Assembly (NCBI GenBank): GCA_030684575.1 | Contig: JAUXVD010000020.1 | Span: 1 to 64,000, forward strand | DNA: 64,000 bases | Source of the DNA: Nitrospirota bacterium | GTDB taxonomy: Bacteria > Nitrospirota > Nitrospiria > Nitrospirales > Nitrospiraceae | Direction: 5' to 3' | Shown: positions 7,398 to 14,805 of the stretch, piece by piece | Position numbering within the stretch: the stretch's first letter is position 1 | How the letters are laid out: the number at the start of each line of letters is the position of its first letter | The notes under the pieces: generated by a model | What the model was told of the DNA's origin: nothing | Seen by the model: the letters and a program-made list of their open reading frames with translations, nothing else | The model's database searches: none | Made by a program: the position numbers and the translations under genes

Positions 7398-7474
7398 ATA
7401 ATAACTACATTAACACTTGACACATTGGACAAATTGGTTTATACATTAGACATACATGTTGCAAACATTGAACA
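7383..7474. promoter_or_regulatory. Operator array of TnnACA half-sites for CarH
   Basis: Near-identical 10-mers recur at 7413 (ACACTTGACA), 7422 (ACATTGGACA), 7443 (ACATTAGACA) and 7465 (ACATTGAACA), with an inverted copy at 7381-7390. All direct copies fit TnnACA, the direct-repeat half-site reported for CarH DNA-binding domains. They are spaced by 9 and then by about 22 bases, and they cover both divergent promoters. Confidence 0.6.
7417..7445 (+). promoter_or_regulatory. Predicted sigma-70 promoter of the light-response run
   Basis: TTGACA (7417-7422) and TATACA (7440-7445) are separated by 17 bases, fifty bases before the first gene. Both hexamers lie inside the TnnACA array, so bound CarH would exclude RNA polymerase. 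Confidence 0.6.
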
Positions 7475-7494
7475 GTCAGCCTACGGAGGTGATT

Positions 7495-7746
7495 ATGGCA
7501 AGCATGTCGAGGGAGAGAATAGGGGCTGAACGGCCAGGAACTCAGGCCATCTCTGCTTCAGTCCAACAGGAATTGAGATGCGGCAGGTGCGGGGGACTCA
7601 TGGTGAGCGACGGCTGCATAGATTTGCTGGGCAGCAGGGGTCAGCCGGAGTTTGCTGCGATACGTTGCGTCCAATGTGGTGAGGTCATCGATCCCGTAAT
7701 CCGGCGTAACCGGCAGCTTCGACAGGACCAGCCGATTGTTGCTTAA
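7495..7746 (+). CDS. Small zinc-ribbon protein
   Basis: The start at 7495 follows GGAGGTGATT. The 83-residue product has two CxxC knuckles (RCGRCGGLMV and IRCVQCGEVIDPVI) around a short beta hairpin, typical of a single zinc ribbon. A paralogue with the same pattern lies at 11558-11926. It is the first gene behind the predicted CarH-controlled promoter. DNA-, RNA- or protein-binding is possible; function unknown. Confidence 0.75.
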   Translation: MASMSRERIGAERPGTQAISASVQQELRCGRCGGLMVSDGCIDLLGSRGQPEFAAIRCVQCGEVIDPVIRRNRQLRQDQPIVA

Positions 7747-7846
7747 GCCGGATACATGGAGCAGCATAGTAAGAGTAGTGTCAGTGTCGTAGGGTTATTT
7801 TTAAGCAGCCGGATATCCCGGCGTGGTTTAACCAAGGAGGTTTCCC

Positions 7847-8812
7847 ATGCGGAGTCAAACAGTGCGTCAGGTCGGATTAGGGGTGGTATTGATGGCGGGA
7901 GCCATCTCCATCGCGGCAGCAGCGGACATGCCGGGTAGCGACAAGGACATGGTGCTCATCCCGAAGGGGGAGTTCACCATGGGGAGCAGTCACCATTCAG
8001 ATGAGGCCAAGCACCAGGTCGTACTCGATGCCTATTTGATCGACAAGTTCGAAGCGTCGAACGCCAGGTACAAGGAGTTTATGAAGGCCAGCGGTCACCC
8101 GGCTCCGGCCTATTGGGACGATCCGCGGCTCAGCAAAGCCAATCAGCCGGTGGTCGGTGTGAGCTGGACTGACGCCAGCGCCTTCTGCAAGTGGGATGGG
8201 AAGCGGCTTCCCACGGAAGCAGAATGGGAGCGTGCGGCGAAAGGTCCGGAAGGCGATAACCATTATCCATGGGGCCACATGCTTGATCCCAAGAAAGCCA
8301 ACTATGGACAGAATGTCGGCCATACCACGCCGGTGGATTCCTACCCCGAGGGAGTGAGCGGCTACGGGGTCTACAACATGGCGGGGAACGTCTTCGAATG
8401 GGTGGAGGACTGGTATGACCAGAAATACTACAAGGACAGCATCGCGCTGAATCCGAAGGGCGCCGAGAAGGGCTACAACTTTGCCAATCAAGGCCCCGTG
8501 AAGGTGTTGCGCGGCGGCTCCTGGCTCGCGCCGGAAACCTCGCTCCATACGAGCCACCGGTTCTGGAATCAGCCTGATAATAATTCCTATGGGGTCGGAT
8601 TGGGCTTCCGTTGCGCCAAATCGGCACAGACCGTGTCTGACGAAGCCATGCAAGCAGGCCACGACGCCTTCATTCAGGCATTAGTCGCAATGGGTGCCGA
8701 GAAGAATGCCGATGCGATGGCCTCCATCGAAAAGGCCTTGGCTTCGGAGCCGGGGAACAAGGAATACCTGGCGACTCGCGATCTGATCAAAAAGAGCATG
8801 AAGAAGAAATAG
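7847..8812 (+). CDS. Exported FGE/SUMF1-fold protein, catalytic Cys absent
   Basis: The 321-residue product has a signal peptide (about 1-26), an FGE-sulfatase (SUMF1) domain (about 33-255) and a C-terminal helical, TPR-like tail (about 262-321). Fold hallmarks are visible: VLIPKGEFTMGS, RLPTEAEWERAAKG, YNMAGNVFEWVEDWY and RGGSW...GFRCA. True formylglycine-generating enzymes have a CHxxYC active site after RGGS. Here it reads LAPETSLHTSH, so it cannot oxidise sulfatase cysteines by that chemistry. AAGGAGG precedes the ATG. It is a paralogue of the next gene. A role in binding or in another oxidase reaction is open. Confidence 0.85.
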   Translation: MRSQTVRQVGLGVVLMAGAISIAAAADMPGSDKDMVLIPKGEFTMGSSHHSDEAKHQVVLDAYLIDKFEASNARYKEFMKASGHPAPAYWDDPRLSKANQPVVGVSWTDASAFCKWDGKRLPTEAEWERAAKGPEGDNHYPWGHMLDPKKANYGQNVGHTTPVDSYPEGVSGYGVYNMAGNVFEWVEDWYDQKYYKDSIALNPKGAEKGYNFANQGPVKVLRGGSWLAPETSLHTSHRFWNQPDNNSYGVGLGFRCAKSAQTVSDEAMQAGHDAFIQALVAMGAEKNADAMASIEKALASEPGNKEYLATRDLIKKSMKKK

Positions 8813-8824
8813 TTGAAGAACTCA

Positions 8825-8857
8825 GGGGAGGGGGACCGCATTGCCGCCCCCCTCCCC
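8825..8857 (+). terminator. GC-rich hairpin between the two FGE-like genes
   Basis: GGGGAGGGGG (8825-8834) faces a C-rich complement ending near 8857 and forms a stable stem. There is no clear T-tract, so it may attenuate or stabilise RNA rather than fully terminate. Confidence 0.45.
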
Positions 8858-8885
8858 CGACCCTCGTCGTGACAGGAGGTCTGAC

Positions 8886-9944
8886 ATGAATCGATCTAGA
8901 GCATTACTGGCGACGGTCCTGGTATCGGGCGTAACGATGCTGGCTGGACCAAGCTATGCCGAAGAATCCCTCATCCCCAAGGACATGGTCTATATCGGAC
9001 AAGGGCCATCGGTGATGGGAATCGACAAGCAGGCGCCTGTGGGCTCAGGCAAACAGCCCACAGCCTATGACAAGAGAATGAAGGGTCCCCAGTCCGCTGA
9101 GGCATTTCAGGACGAAGGTCCGGCCCACATGGTGTTCTTGGATTCATACCTCATGGATACCTACGAAGTCTCCAACAAGGACTATGGCGAATTCGTCAAG
9201 ACGAAAGGCCATCCGGCTCCGGCCTACTGGGACGATCCTCGCTTGAATAAGCCGGGGCAGCCAGTGGTCGGCGTAAATTGGGACGACGCGAAATCGTTCT
9301 GTGCCTATCGCGGGAAGCGGCTTCCAACGGAAGCGGAATGGGAAAAGGCCGCTCGTGGCCCCAAGGCCAGCCTCTATCCCTGGGGCAATGACTTCGATCC
9401 GGCCAAAGTCAACTATGGGAAAAATCACGACGCGACTATGCCGGTGGATTCCTATCCTGAAGGTGTCAGTTATTATGGCGTCTACAACTTGGCGGGCAAT
9501 GTGTTCGAGTGGGTCTCGGACTGGTACGACCCGCGTTACTATGACCGGCTGGAAACGATGGTCAATCCAGCCGGTCCGGCAAAGGCCGTGTGGATCGGTG
9601 GGACCGGGACCTATGTAGATCGGCTCACAGTCGGTGAAAAGCGCGTCATTCGTGGCGGATCGTGGATCGCGCCCGAAGGGACCGTCAGAGCGACGCACCG
9701 GTTCTGGAATCACCCACTCAATAACAGCTATGGCGTGGGTCTCGGCTTCCGCTGTGCCAAGAGCGCTCCACCGGAAATCGAACAGCAGATCAGGGACAGC
9801 TACATCGCGGCGTTGGTGGACATGGGACGAGAACGGTTTACGGAGGCGACGCAGGCGGTGGCCAAGGGGTTGGCCATCGATCCCAAAAATCTCGAACTGC
9901 TGGAGCTTCGATTGCTGATTGAACAGTCGATGAAGCGGTCGTGA
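8886..9944 (+). CDS. Second exported FGE/SUMF1-fold protein, catalytic Cys absent
   Basis: The start is taken at ATG 8886 after ACAGGAGGTCTGAC, not the ATG at 8841. The 352-residue product has a signal peptide (ending near SYAEES), a SUMF1 domain with RLPTEAEWEKAARG and YNLAGNVFEWVSDWY, and RGGSWIAPEGTVRATHRFW where the two active-site cysteines should be. Its tail again looks like one TPR hairpin (AAL...AKGLAIDPKNLELLEL). Identity with the previous gene indicates tandem duplication. It has an extra N-terminal loop of about 30 residues before the FLDSYLMD strand. Confidence 0.85.
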   Translation: MNRSRALLATVLVSGVTMLAGPSYAEESLIPKDMVYIGQGPSVMGIDKQAPVGSGKQPTAYDKRMKGPQSAEAFQDEGPAHMVFLDSYLMDTYEVSNKDYGEFVKTKGHPAPAYWDDPRLNKPGQPVVGVNWDDAKSFCAYRGKRLPTEAEWEKAARGPKASLYPWGNDFDPAKVNYGKNHDATMPVDSYPEGVSYYGVYNLAGNVFEWVSDWYDPRYYDRLETMVNPAGPAKAVWIGGTGTYVDRLTVGEKRVIRGGSWIAPEGTVRATHRFWNHPLNNSYGVGLGFRCAKSAPPEIEQQIRDSYIAALVDMGRERFTEATQAVAKGLAIDPKNLELLELRLLIEQSMKRS

Positions 9945-9997
9945 GGAAATATTGCGACGGTTTTTGCTCATGGTTTGATCGTGACGGAGGGGCAGCT

Positions 9998-10366
9998 ATG
10001 GCACAGGACAAGATTCTCCTTTCAGGAATTGTACTCATCGCACTACTCGGGACCTCCCCCCTACAGGCAGATCCCATCGATCCTGCCCGGCATCCATACC
10101 CGGAGAATGCACAGGCGGTGCATAAGGCCGAGCATGATGTGGACCAAGCCTGGGAGGTGTACCACCGTGCGGCCTTAGGAGGCACGGTGGCCTCCCCTGC
10201 GTTACAGGCTGACATCGAAGAACACCTGCATGAAGCCAGGACCCTGATACCCCAGGCACGCGAGGCAGCCGAGCGGGGAGATCGGCAACAGGTGGAGCAG
10301 CTCGTACGCCAAGTGAAAATCCATACCACCAAGGCCATCGAGGGGAGCAAGGAGCAGAAGAAATGA
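9998..10366 (+). CDS. Small exported helical protein
   Basis: ATG 9998 follows GGAGGGGCAGCT; the longer frame from 9941 lacks support. The product has 122 residues with a signal peptide (cleavage near PLQADP) and a helical body of heptad-like segments (EEHLHEARTLIPQAREAAERGDR...), similar in style to small metal-binding or DUF4398-type periplasmic proteins. It lies between two FGE-like genes and overlaps the next start by ATGA, so the products probably work together. No function assigned. Confidence 0.7.
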   Translation: MAQDKILLSGIVLIALLGTSPLQADPIDPARHPYPENAQAVHKAEHDVDQAWEVYHRAALGGTVASPALQADIEEHLHEARTLIPQAREAAERGDRQQVEQLVRQVKIHTTKAIEGSKEQKK

Positions 10367-11202
10367 CACAAGGTCTGAGGAGAAGAGAAACCGGCTGGAG
10401 AAGTATTGTGGCAATGATGGCCCTCGCCTATGCCGTTGTACCTGTCGTGGCAGCTGCGCCGGCGGCCAAGGAGCTCGACCAGGTCTCCATGGTGACGATT
10501 CCGGCTGGCGCATTTCTGATGGGGAATCCGGAAGGCAAAGGCCGGGCAGATGAATGGCCGCAGCGATCGGTGTACCTCGACGAGTTTGCGATCGATCAGG
10601 TCGAAGTGACCAATGAACGGTATCTGGCGTTCGTCGCCACCACGGGCCATCGAAGCCCTCCGAACCCCTATGGCACCGGCCCGCTCTCATCCGTGAAGGG
10701 TATCGAACAACTTCCGGTCGTGCAGGCCACCTGGTACGACGCTAAGTCCTATTGTAGTTGGACCAAGAAACGGCTCCCGACAGAAGCGGAATGGGAGAAG
10801 GCCGCTCGCGGCACCGATGGCCGGCTGTTTCCCTGGGGCAATGAACCAGGGACATCGAAGCGGGCGAACTTCGACCGTGAGTGGGAGGATGAGCACACCT
10901 TGCATCCGGTCGGGTCCTTGCCAGGCGGCGACTCCCCCTACGGCGTGAAAGACATGTCCGGCAATGCTCGCGAGTGGGTGCAAGATTGGTATGACCCTGA
11001 GTATTACCAGCATGCGCCGGATCGAAATCCTCAGGGTCCTGACAAAAAGGGTGTCGTGCGATCGATTCGCGGCGGATCCTGGCATAGCCCGATCTCGGAC
11101 ATTACGACGACAGCTCGCGGGCGCGGCGGATTCGCGCTACAGACTCACGGAACGGGCTTTCGCTGTGTCCGTAGTCTCGAAACCCAGACCCAGCAGCGGT
11201 AA
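10363..11202 (+). CDS. Third exported FGE/SUMF1-fold protein
   Basis: The 279-residue product has an N-terminal signal or membrane segment (about 14-32) and a SUMF1 domain (about 42-270) with MVTIPAGAFLMGN, RLPTEAEWEKAARG, MSGNAREWVQDWYDP and GTGFRCV. After RGGSW the sequence reads HSPISDITTTARGR, again with no catalytic cysteine pair. It lacks the TPR-like tail of the first two. It overlaps the preceding small gene (ATGA), so the pair is translationally coupled. Confidence 0.85.
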   Translation: MTQGLRRRETGWRSIVAMMALAYAVVPVVAAAPAAKELDQVSMVTIPAGAFLMGNPEGKGRADEWPQRSVYLDEFAIDQVEVTNERYLAFVATTGHRSPPNPYGTGPLSSVKGIEQLPVVQATWYDAKSYCSWTKKRLPTEAEWEKAARGTDGRLFPWGNEPGTSKRANFDREWEDEHTLHPVGSLPGGDSPYGVKDMSGNAREWVQDWYDPEYYQHAPDRNPQGPDKKGVVRSIRGGSWHSPISDITTTARGRGGFALQTHGTGFRCVRSLETQTQQR

Positions 11203-11419
11203 ACAGTGGATGTGCTGAGGCAATGACACGAGCGGGGCATCGAAGAAATACGGAGGCCGGTTTCTTGTTTCCATCAGGGTGGCGCCGCGACTCCGCACGG
11301 CGTCTCCCGCTGAGGCAGACAGCTCCCTCCATCGGGAGGGACCTGTCTCCTCAGTATGCACAAGAGGTTCGCGGCAAGAGTGAAAAAGCGAGACTGACGA
11401 ATCCGATAAGGAGAACCGC
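11203..11419 (+). other. Intergenic region with a long structured hairpin
   Basis: No gene is seen. At 11310-11354, CTGAGGCAGACAG pairs with CTGTCTCCTCAG, and an inner CTCCC/GGGAG stem closes a TCCATC loop; only one bulge interrupts about 17 bp. A second stem (GCGCCG/CGGCG) lies at about 11282-11303. There is no T-run. It could be a processing or regulatory structure in the long transcript; it does not match a riboswitch I recognise. Confidence 0.55.
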
Positions 11420-11539
11420 ATGGAACAGATGATCTGGTGGGCCATGGGAACGTTGTGCTTATGGGCAAGTGCCGCGGTATGGAGACCGGCTGTCGGGGTG
11501 CGGCGTCAGACCGGATCGGGCAGGCCTCGAATCCGGTGA
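11420..11539 (+). CDS. Small membrane peptide (39 aa)
   Basis: ATG 11420 follows AAGGAG with six-base spacing. The 39-residue product has one hydrophobic segment (MIWWAMGTLCLWASAAVW) and an arginine-rich C-terminus, typical of a single-pass, N-out small membrane protein. Function is unknown; support is the ribosome site and the membrane segment. Confidence 0.5.
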   Translation: MEQMIWWAMGTLCLWASAAVWRPAVGVRRQTGSGRPRIR

Positions 11540-11557
11540 GGAGCAGGCTGTTGACTC

Positions 11558-11926
11558 TTGTGCTCCCCAGCGGGGGTTCCAGTGGCATCGAGCGGGAGAC
11601 CGAACAATCCTCTACCCTTCGCCCCGCTTTCCGGCGACCGAACCTGTATGCGCTGTGGGGGGCTGCTGGTCACGGAATATTATCTGGACCTTCAGGACGA
11701 TACCGGTCAAATCGGCGTCACGGGATTGCGTTGCACCAGTTGTGGTGAGGTCGTCGATCCGGTCATTCTCAGGAACCGATTGAACCAAACGCCTGATCTG
11801 TTGTACGGCACGAAGCAAAGAAAATACGCACTCCGGGTCGATCGGGGAATGTCGGATGGGCCACATCGAAGCGGCCATAAGAATGACAGGCAGCTAGGCG
11901 ACTACCGAATTGTCGGTACCGCGTAA
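11558..11926 (+). CDS. Small zinc-ribbon protein, paralogue of 7495-7746
   Basis: The 122-residue frame opens with TTG; GTG at 11582 behind GGGGG is an alternative. Two knuckles (TCMRCGGLLV and LRCTSCGEVVDPVI) match the first zinc-ribbon protein, including the shared GEVxDPVIxRNR segment after the second pair. The C-terminal basic extension is longer and poorly conserved. It sits at the boundary between the FGE-like block and the photolyase/lipid block. Confidence 0.65.
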   Translation: MCSPAGVPVASSGRPNNPLPFAPLSGDRTCMRCGGLLVTEYYLDLQDDTGQIGVTGLRCTSCGEVVDPVILRNRLNQTPDLLYGTKQRKYALRVDRGMSDGPHRSGHKNDRQLGDYRIVGTA

Positions 11927-11937
11927 GGAGATGAGCC

Positions 11938-12855
11938 ATGCACATTGTCGTCGCAGGCGGAACGGGCTTCATCGGTCGGCCCTTATGTGCCTCGCTCGCT
12001 CAGGCGGGGCATCGGGTCACGCTCCTCACGAGAAGGAAGGAAGAGGCGCAACGGTTGTTCAGCTCCGCTGTGACGGCCGTCGAGTGGAATGGCACTGAGA
12101 CGGGGGCCTGGGAGCAATCTCTCGAAGGGGCCGATGCTGTCATCAATCTCGCCGGTGCACCCATTGCTGATGCACGCTGGACCGATGCCCGCAAGCGCCT
12201 CCTCACTCTAAGCCGGGTCCTCACCACTCGCCTGCTAGTAGTAGCCATATCCCGCCGGTCCTCCAAACCCCGTACGCTGATTAACGCCTCTGGTATCGGC
12301 TACTACGGAGCCTGCGACGATCATATTCTGGATGAGGGTGCTGCGCGCGGCCAAGGCTTTCTGGCCGATCTATGTCTTACCTGGGAATCGGAGGCGCTGC
12401 GAGCTGCGGAGTTCGGGGTGCGAGTCGTCATGTTGCGGACCGGAATGGTGCTCGAACAAGACGGCGGGGCCTTGCCGAAGATGTTGTTACCGTTCCGTCT
12501 CTTTGCGGGTGGCCCGATCCTGCCGGGCACGCAATGGGTATCCTGGATCCATCGGCGCGATCACATCGGTTTGATCCAATGGCTGCTCGCAACACCAAGC
12601 ATCTCCGGTCCCGTCAATGCGGTGGCGCCAGAGGCAGTCAGGATGAACCGGTTCTGCGAGGTGCTCGGACAAACACTCCATCGGCCTTCCTGGCTTCCCG
12701 TGCCGGGCTTCGCGTTACACCTGGCATTAGGTGAGCTGGGGACACTCATGACCACGGGCCAACGGGTCCATCCGGCGAAGGGCCTCTCAGGGGGCTACGT
12801 CTTTCAGTATCCGACGTTGGAACCGGCGCTACGAGCGATTTTCGCTAAGGCCTAG
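11938..12855 (+). CDS. TIGR01777-family NAD(P)-dependent epimerase/SDR
   Basis: The 305-residue product is an extended short-chain dehydrogenase. The N-terminal nucleotide motif is GGTGFIG (7-13); DAVINLAGAPI is at about 68-78 and ASGIGYYGACDD contains the YYG signature; DUF1731 forms the C-terminus (about 250-300). The family (YfcH, plant SulA-like) has no settled substrate. AAGGAG precedes the start. Related reductases recur in light- and singlet-oxygen-induced clusters with photolyase and Cfa genes, as here. Confidence 0.85.
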   Translation: MHIVVAGGTGFIGRPLCASLAQAGHRVTLLTRRKEEAQRLFSSAVTAVEWNGTETGAWEQSLEGADAVINLAGAPIADARWTDARKRLLTLSRVLTTRLLVVAISRRSSKPRTLINASGIGYYGACDDHILDEGAARGQGFLADLCLTWESEALRAAEFGVRVVMLRTGMVLEQDGGALPKMLLPFRLFAGGPILPGTQWVSWIHRRDHIGLIQWLLATPSISGPVNAVAPEAVRMNRFCEVLGQTLHRPSWLPVPGFALHLALGELGTLMTTGQRVHPAKGLSGGYVFQYPTLEPALRAIFAKA

Positions 12856-12866
12856 AGGAGCTGGAG

Positions 12867-13337
12867 ATGCTGTCGCTGATTGAGTATTTGCATGCGGTCG
12901 CCATTGCCGTTCTGGTCGGGAAGGTCGTGCTGTTGTCTTTTGTCGTGGCGCCCATTCTTGCGAAGAGCCTGGAGCGGGATCCGTTCGGGACAGTCGTCCG
13001 CCGTCTATTTCCTGCCTACTACGCCTTAGGGATGGGAACCGCCATGTTCGGGTTGGTCTTGTTGAGTGGGCTGGCCATGTTCAAGGGTATGAGTCCCTCA
13101 CTGCAGTCGGCGGGCGGGATCTGGCTCATTATTTTGGCGGCCGAAGCCTATTGTCGATCGCCGATGACACCGCGGAGTAATGCCATGAGGGATCTGCTGA
13201 AGAAGCAGGAACAATCTGGCGCCGTCGATCCGAATCTTCAGGCCGCATGGAAACGGCTCCATCAGCGATCTATTTATCTGAACTCCCTCGTGTTAGTGGC
13301 AGGACTCGTCCTGCTTGGACTCTCACATCACTGGTAG
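12867..13337 (+). CDS. DUF4149/TMEM205-like membrane protein
   Basis: The 156-residue product has about four transmembrane helices: at 5-30, a second pair near 50-100, and one at the C-terminus (LVLVAGLVLLGL). The FPAYYALG motif after the first helix is characteristic of the family. Function is unknown. GAGGAGCTGGAG precedes the ATG. Confidence 0.7.
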   Translation: MLSLIEYLHAVAIAVLVGKVVLLSFVVAPILAKSLERDPFGTVVRRLFPAYYALGMGTAMFGLVLLSGLAMFKGMSPSLQSAGGIWLIILAAEAYCRSPMTPRSNAMRDLLKKQEQSGAVDPNLQAAWKRLHQRSIYLNSLVLVAGLVLLGLSHHW

Positions 13338-13356
13338 CTCACAAGGAGGAACGGAC

Positions 13357-13809
13357 ATGAGAATCAGAGGCATCCCCGTCGCGATAGGATTGATGTTGGG
13401 CCTTCTGTTGGCAGGTGGAATTGAAGCGGCTGACCAGCCAATGGGCCAGGCTCCGTATGGGCACGGAAGCGACGCCACCCTCCCGAACGGCGTGATCGGC
13501 GTCTCGCTGCATGTCGGGGCGGAACGGATCGGTGACCCGGCCTCGTTATATGTGGCCCATGTACATCCGGAGGGTCCCGCCCAGCAATCAGGTCTCAAGC
13601 ATGGAGATGAAGTGCTCACGGTGAACGGTGCGGCAGTCACAGGGAAGACCTATGAGCAGGTGGTGAAGATGGTGCGCGGAGAGGCTGGGACAGCAGTGAA
13701 ATTGGGGGTAAAAGGAGAAGGCGGAATGCGCGAAATCTCGATCACGCGCATCGCCAGCGAAAAACTCTATAAAGGCGAGATGGGATCCCATGGTGGGCCT
13801 GCCCGATAG
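13357..13809 (+). CDS. Exported PDZ-domain protein
   Basis: ATG 13357 follows ACAAGGAGGAACGGAC. The 150-residue product has a signal peptide (cleavage near GGIEAAD) and one PDZ domain (about 45-130), with GVSLHV, a GLKHGDEVLTVNG hairpin and VVKMVRGEAGT. No protease domain is present, so it probably acts as a peptide-binding adaptor in the periplasm. Confidence 0.8.
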   Translation: MRIRGIPVAIGLMLGLLLAGGIEAADQPMGQAPYGHGSDATLPNGVIGVSLHVGAERIGDPASLYVAHVHPEGPAQQSGLKHGDEVLTVNGAAVTGKTYEQVVKMVRGEAGTAVKLGVKGEGGMREISITRIASEKLYKGEMGSHGGPAR

Positions 13810-13815
13810 GAGTGC

Positions 13816-14337
13816 ATGATGATCAACAGCCTGATAACACTCGCGGTTCTTGGACTCGTGGTCCTGCTTGGCGGGAGCCCGGCCTTAGGTGAGCAGGCCG
13901 GCGCAGTACGGACCAGCCTGATGAAGGCGCAGATCTATCTGGCGGCAGCCGATTATCGTCGGGCGCTGGAGGTGTGCCAGAAAGAAATCGACGACGCTCC
14001 CTCCGTCGAGGCCTATGTCCATTTAACCTATGTGTTCCACGCGATCGACGCCTACTTGGACCATCTCGCCGAAAAAGAGCGGTGGGTCGCCGTAGAACAG
14101 CTCTATCTTAATCTCGCTTACAAGGATGCGGAGGACTTGATCGATCCTCCGGGCGGGCTGGCTCGCATGGCGAAGGAAATGATCCAGACCGGTGTCCATC
14201 AGCAATCAGATGTGAGCGCCGCAATGGCGACCAGACTGAACAAGAGCGAAACAGAACGGTTGTGGCAGCAACAGGCTCAATGGCGTACGGCCCATCCACA
14301 GACCTGGTGGACCGGTATTCCGGACGCATGGCGCTGA
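13816..14337 (+). CDS. Exported helical protein of unknown function
   Basis: The 173-residue product has a signal peptide (LAVLGLVVLLGGSPALG) and an all-helical mature part reminiscent of a TPR-like unit (KAQIYLAAADYRRALEVCQKEID). ATG 13816 or 13819 both follow GGAG. It sits six bases after the PDZ gene, so the two are probably co-translated partners. Confidence 0.65.
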   Translation: MMINSLITLAVLGLVVLLGGSPALGEQAGAVRTSLMKAQIYLAAADYRRALEVCQKEIDDAPSVEAYVHLTYVFHAIDAYLDHLAEKERWVAVEQLYLNLAYKDAEDLIDPPGGLARMAKEMIQTGVHQQSDVSAAMATRLNKSETERLWQQQAQWRTAHPQTWWTGIPDAWR

Positions 14338-14382
14338 CGAGCGCGCGAGATTGAACAATGTGTTCTGACCTATGAGGTTGCG

Positions 14383-14805
14383 ATGCGCGCGAAGCGGGCC
14401 GGACTGGACATCAAAATACTGGGTGGCCTCTTTCTGATCTTCGGCACGGTCGATCTGATCGTCATCGCCCTGTTTCCTTCCTACGCCTTCAAGTTGTTCG
14501 GCATGGCTGTGACCGGCCCCTCGTCCTATCTTGTGAAGCTCCACGCCCCTGCCGTGCACCTGCTCATAGGCTACGGGTTCCTCTGGCTCAGACCCTGGGC
14601 CTGGGGCCTGAGCATGGCCTATGCAGGATTCGGTCTGGTGAGCGAGACCATGAATCAATTGTCGTTCGGCTTTCATCCCGTCCGCTCGGGCTTCATGGCC
14701 ACGACAATGCTGTTTCTGGCCTATCTGATCAAAAGACGGACGCTCTTCACCGATGAGTACACCATGATGGAGCAGCACAGTCCGGCATCGGAGGAGACGC
14801 ACTGA
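14383..14805 (+). CDS. Four-helix integral membrane protein
   Basis: The 140-residue product has four hydrophobic segments (about 8-30, 45-65, 70-90, 100-118) and an acidic C-terminal tail. It has no recognised domain. Its stop overlaps the photolyase start by one base, so it is in the same transcript and likely accessory to that block. Confidence 0.65.
   Translation: MRAKRAGLDIKILGGLFLIFGTVDLIVIALFPSYAFKLFGMAVTGPSSYLVKLHAPAVHLLIGYGFLWLRPWAWGLSMAYAGFGLVSETMNQLSFGFHPVRSGFMATTMLFLAYLIKRRTLFTDEYTMMEQHSPASEETH

Noticed and set aside
9144-9971. Long minus-strand frame (275 codons) opposite the second FGE-like gene
   Set aside because: Shadow frame of a GC-rich gene; residue composition is biased, there is no domain, and the plus-strand gene has a clear signal peptide and ribosome site.
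11203-11419. Cobalamin riboswitch upstream of the second zinc-ribbon block
   Set aside because: The stems do not contain the conserved B12-box sequence (GCCACTG-like); structure alone is not sufficient.
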